Assembly (NCBI GenBank): GCA_030045935.1
Contig: JASIEN010000346.1
Span: 1-9,823, forward strand
Source of the DNA: Candidatus Sulfotelmatobacter sp.
GTDB taxonomy: Bacteria; Acidobacteriota; Terriglobia; Terriglobales; Acidobacteriaceae
Direction of reading: 5' to 3'
Length of the DNA stretch: 9,823 bases
In this document: positions 6,997-9,823 of the stretch, piece by piece
Numbering within the stretch: the first letter of the stretch is position 1
Layout: each line of letters opens with the position of its first letter
The notes under the pieces: generated by a model
Database searches by the model: none
The model's input: the letters and a program-made list of their open reading frames with translations, nothing else
What the model was told of the DNA's origin: nothing
Position numbers and translations under genes: made by a program

Positions 6997-7006
6997 CTAT
7001 TCTCCC
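6997..7006 (-). promoter_or_regulatory. Ribosome binding site and zero-gap junction, GGDEF gene to first permease
   Basis: The minus strand reads GGGAGAATAGATG. The Shine-Dalgarno-like GGGAGA (7006-7001) lies in the last codons of the c-di-GMP gene, the TAG is 6999-6997 and the ATG follows at once at 6996. This arrangement implies translational coupling and fixes the permease start. Confidence 0.8.
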
Positions 7007-9438
7007 GATGCGCCTTGGGCGAGGGCGTTCAGGGCGGCTTCGCGCTGAGCATGGTGGATCTGCTTTACGGAATACATGCGGCGATCGGCGGTAGCCAGAA
7101 GAGCCTCGACGTCGAACCCATCCTCCGGACAAAATGCGGTGCCTACACTGAGCGAAATCATTTCCTGACCACAAACATGGCGGCCGGCGTCAACGGCTGC
7201 CTGATTCATGCGAATTGATTTTTCTTCGGCGTCCTTAGGCGTGAGGCCGGGAGCGGTGACGACGAATTCGTCGCCGCCCATGCGGGCTACATAGTCGTAG
7301 CCACGGCATGCGTCACGCAGGCGCGTGCTGAACTCGCGCAGAAGCTTGTCGCCTTCGAGGTGCCCGAAGGAATCGTTGATCTTTTTGAGGCCATCGATGT
7401 CACAAACCATGACCGCGAGAGAACTTTTCATGCGGCGGCAGCGCGCGACTTCCCGCGCCAGATGAACGAACAGCGAGCGCGCATTGGGCAGCCCGGTGAG
7501 AAAGTCGGTGGTGGCGGAGCTCTCGGCCTGCTGATATTTCAGCGCATTCTCAACCGAAATCGCCACTTTGGAAGCCACTGCCAGCAGAATGCGCAAATGG
7601 TCTGGCGTAAAGGCATCGGGCGTGGAGTGGTACATGGCGAGAACACCGACCACGCCGTTGAGTCCCTGCAAAGGAACCGCCAGTGCAGAGGCCAGCGCTG
7701 CGCGCTTCTCAGGGTCAGCCGCGTAACCCGATTCGACCTGGGGATTGCCATTGACGATGGGTTTGCAGTTCTCCGCCACCCATCCGCACAATCCTTCACC
7801 GACGCGGATTTTCAAGGATGAAAGAACGCGGAAATTCTCGCCGCTCACCAGCTCGGGCAGCAGCCAGCCGTTGCGGTCTACAAAGACCGCGATCGAATCG
7901 TATGGAATCAGCTTGCGCAGCCGCATAGAAAGCACGGAAAGCGTCTCACTCAAACTGAGCGAGTTGCCCAAATCCTGGCTGAGATCGAACATGGCCTGCG
8001 CTTCCTGACGGGCCGAAGCGATCGAACTCAGAAAGTCGGATTCGTTTTGTGAATGGTCGGAACCGCGCTCGAAGCCTGCCGCCGGGGCGAGGCCGCGCTC
8101 TACGCGCAGATCTGTAGAGAAGCCGCTGGGGGTGAATTCATCGTCGGAGCGCTGCGCCAGATCTTCCAGTTCCTTGTAGCGGCGCTCAAGAACTGCGACG
8201 ACGTTTGGATCGAACCATGTTCCCGCCCTCTCTATTACGCCATCCATTGCTTCGTCGAGTGGCATGGCCGGGCGATATTGCCGGTCAGAGGCCATGGCAT
8301 CGAGGCAATCGACAACGGCCAGAATGCGCGCACCAATGGGAATCTCTTCACCGCTGAGGCCCGCGGGATAACCTGAACCATCCCACCGTTCATGGTGCGA
8401 ACGAACGATCGGCGCCACCGGATAAGGGAACGCGACGCGATCCAGAATTTCCGCCCCCACCAGCGGGTGCACTTTCATTTTTTCAAACTCTTCAGGAGTC
8501 AGACGGCCCGGCTTATTGATGATGTGCTCGGGGATGGCAAGCTTGCCGATATCGTGCAGAAGCGCGGCAGCACGAAGCGCTTCAATCTGGTCGGCGGAAA
8601 GGCCAAGCTCTCTTGCGATCTCCACGGCGTAAGTGCGCACGCGTTGCAGGTGAGTATGAGTTGTATGGTCTTTCGCCTCGATGGCCAGGGCCAAGGCTTC
8701 GATGGTGCGCATGTTGAGCGACGCAATCTGCTCAACGTGACGTTTTTCAATTTCCACGCGCTCTTTTTCCGCTTCCAGGCGGCCGAGATAGAGCCGATAG
8801 GAGCGATATACCCAATAAATGACAGGCAAGACGAGCAGGGAAGTTTGCCATCCCGCGCGCTGGTTCACAATCCCTACTAACCCAACGACGGCTGCGCCCA
8901 CAAGATAGTAGGGGAAAGACCAGAAGTAGCATTCCGACCAGACCTTGCGAGCAGCTTTCTTTTCTGTCAGCGCGATGATCAGAGAGACCGGCAGCGTATT
9001 GGCGAGGAAGAAAACCAACGCGGCGATCATGAGCATGAGCGGGCGGCTACTGCTGATGCGCCCATACAACCAGTGATAGCTGACGTAGCAGAGTGCACTG
9101 GCGTTGGCCATCATGCCAAAAACGTTGAACAGAACTTTAATTGGATCAGGCCGGCGTGGATTCCACAGGCTCTGCACCAGGGTTGCGGTGCAGCCGATCA
9201 CCAGCGTTTCCGGCAGACTCAGTTCCATCACGCCGAGAAGAATGAAGAGAAAATTCACCGACATGCTGCCGTCAATGCCCGGCAGTTGCACCTTGAGAGC
9301 TGAGGCCAGGACGGCAATTGCGAGGTAACAGATGAACCGGGTGAGGTCGACGGAGTGCCAATGCCACAGCGCTGAACAGAGCACTGCCATCCCGAGCGAG
9401 ACGGTCGCGCCGACAAACATTTTCGTCGCAGTCGACAT
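6997..9438 (-). CDS. Membrane-bound bifunctional c-di-GMP protein: HD-GYP phosphodiesterase, GAF and GGDEF cyclase domains
   Basis: An 813-aa protein expected to make and degrade cyclic di-GMP at the inner membrane. Residues 1-215 are largely hydrophobic, with about seven or eight possible TM helices and no sensor family I can name. A charged, coiled-coil-like linker follows (about 216-245). HD-GYP occupies about 245-425: D257 and H263 in a DxxTxxHxxRV-like stretch, H295-D296 in LLHDIGK, and HHERWDGSGYP at 348-358, all metal and catalytic residues present. A GAF-like domain lies at about 483-635. GGDEF occupies about 640-795: TDFLTGLPNARSL, D680 in VCDIDGLKKINDSFGH, the intact active site MGGDEF (720-725) and an inhibitory I-site RGYD (712-715), exactly five residues before GGDEF. 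Net activity cannot be read from sequence. The ATG at 9438 has no strong ribosome binding site. The gene abuts the importer operon with zero spacing (TAG then ATG), so it is very likely its first cistron. Confidence 0.95.
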   Translation of the reverse strand: MSTATKMFVGATVSLGMAVLCSALWHWHSVDLTRFICYLAIAVLASALKVQLPGIDGSMSVNFLFILLGVMELSLPETLVIGCTATLVQSLWNPRRPDPIKVLFNVFGMMANASALCYVSYHWLYGRISSSRPLMLMIAALVFFLANTLPVSLIIALTEKKAARKVWSECYFWSFPYYLVGAAVVGLVGIVNQRAGWQTSLLVLPVIYWVYRSYRLYLGRLEAEKERVEIEKRHVEQIASLNMRTIEALALAIEAKDHTTHTHLQRVRTYAVEIARELGLSADQIEALRAAALLHDIGKLAIPEHIINKPGRLTPEEFEKMKVHPLVGAEILDRVAFPYPVAPIVRSHHERWDGSGYPAGLSGEEIPIGARILAVVDCLDAMASDRQYRPAMPLDEAMDGVIERAGTWFDPNVVAVLERRYKELEDLAQRSDDEFTPSGFSTDLRVERGLAPAAGFERGSDHSQNESDFLSSIASARQEAQAMFDLSQDLGNSLSLSETLSVLSMRLRKLIPYDSIAVFVDRNGWLLPELVSGENFRVLSSLKIRVGEGLCGWVAENCKPIVNGNPQVESGYAADPEKRAALASALAVPLQGLNGVVGVLAMYHSTPDAFTPDHLRILLAVASKVAISVENALKYQQAESSATTDFLTGLPNARSLFVHLAREVARCRRMKSSLAVMVCDIDGLKKINDSFGHLEGDKLLREFSTRLRDACRGYDYVARMGGDEFVVTAPGLTPKDAEEKSIRMNQAAVDAGRHVCGQEMISLSVGTAFCPEDGFDVEALLATADRRMYSVKQIHHAQREAALNALAQGASGE

Positions 9439-9823
9439 CGGTCACACTTACTTGTTCTGCAGGGGAAGGCAGACCGCGCCCCCGAACGCGAATACGCCAC
9501 GCACACTTGGAGCCAGCCTGTTAGTGAATCCTAAGTGGGTTCCGGCATCTTCAGTAGCTTACCGACGTAACCTCGCGAAACTCACCGCGCGAAAGTTTGG
9601 CGGAGCATTTGGAGAATGGTTCTGCTAACTTACGGACTGCTCAAGGCAATCGATTACCTTCGTTACCCCTCTTTTGCGCATACTTCCTGCTTGCCGGTCG
9701 CTCTGTGTCAAGATCAATTCCAAACGTGCGGAAAATGGAATCCATCCATACCAATTCGCGGATTCAAAAAAAGGCGGGTGGTGAAGAGGGCTGGCCAGGG
9801 GCCAGGCCTTTGCCGGACAAGCA
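9439..9823. other. Non-coding region upstream of the c-di-GMP gene
   Basis: 385 bp before the first gene with no reading frame that looks coding on either strand. It presumably holds the operon promoter and a long leader. A TTGACA lies at 9711-9706 on the minus strand, but there is no acceptable -10 hexamer 16-18 nt downstream. CTGGCC-AGG-GGCCAG (9791-9805) is a strong hairpin near the edge, and seven A's at 9766-9772 give a T-run on the minus strand. I could not match a c-di-GMP (GEMM) or other known riboswitch core by eye. Confidence 0.55.
9791..9805. repeat. GC-rich inverted repeat at the right edge
   Basis: Perfect 6-bp arms CTGGCC and GGCCAG surround a 3-nt loop. On the minus strand a run of seven T's (9772-9766) follows, but 18 nt after the hairpin, which is too far for a standard intrinsic terminator. 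It could be a degenerate terminator for a minus-strand gene lying beyond the window. Confidence 0.35.

Noticed and set aside
8392..8880. Plus-strand open frame of 162 codons within the c-di-GMP gene
   Set aside because: Antisense to the HD-GYP domain, with no domain of its own.
9706..9711. TTGACA as promoter of the c-di-GMP operon
   Set aside because: No TATAAT-like hexamer lies 16-18 nt downstream on the minus strand; the nearest TATGCG is 23 nt away.
9766..9805. Intrinsic terminator at the right edge
   Set aside because: The hairpin and the T-run are 18 nt apart on the minus strand, and any gene it would serve is outside the window.

Overview
The window is a piece of a moderately GC-rich bacterial chromosome in which every gene I can support is on the minus strand, so transcription runs from right to left. 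The tandem secreted subtilases with C-terminal V-[VI]-W-G repeats, the bifunctional HD-GYP/GGDEF protein and the overall codon style suggest an acidobacterium or similar soil bacterium. That placement is an impression from family resemblance; the window holds no rRNA or other marker gene.

Layout in direction of transcription. (1) 9823-9439: a 385-bp leader with no supportable gene. (2) 9438-6997: an 813-aa membrane protein with the order multi-TM module, coiled coil, HD-GYP, GAF, GGDEF; both enzymatic domains look intact. (3) 6996-2782: a peptide/nickel-type (Dpp/Opp) ABC importer made of a DppB-like permease, a DppC-like permease, a periplasmic family 5 solute-binding protein and a single ATPase. 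The first four genes are very tightly packed: the GGDEF stop codon directly abuts the first permease start, and the next two junctions are 4-nt ATGA overlaps. The ATPase follows after 53 nt. (4) 2781-2513: a 269-bp gap with inverted repeats and a TTGACA hexamer. (5) 2512-704: a complete secreted S8 peptidase (subtilase) with signal peptide, I9-like propeptide, full catalytic set and a C-terminal W-G repeat. (6) 645-1: the N-terminal 215 residues of a second, tandem paralogous S8 peptidase that runs off the left edge.

A working model (inference) is a protein-scavenging locus. The subtilases digest protein outside the cytoplasm, the importer brings in the resulting peptides, and a c-di-GMP synthesis/degradation protein is co-transcribed with the importer. 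Unusual points are the fusion of a c-di-GMP enzyme to the head of the importer operon, the single ATPase with an altered signature motif, and the recent-looking subtilase duplication that also copied the translation leader. I see no mobile element, CRISPR array, tRNA or rRNA.
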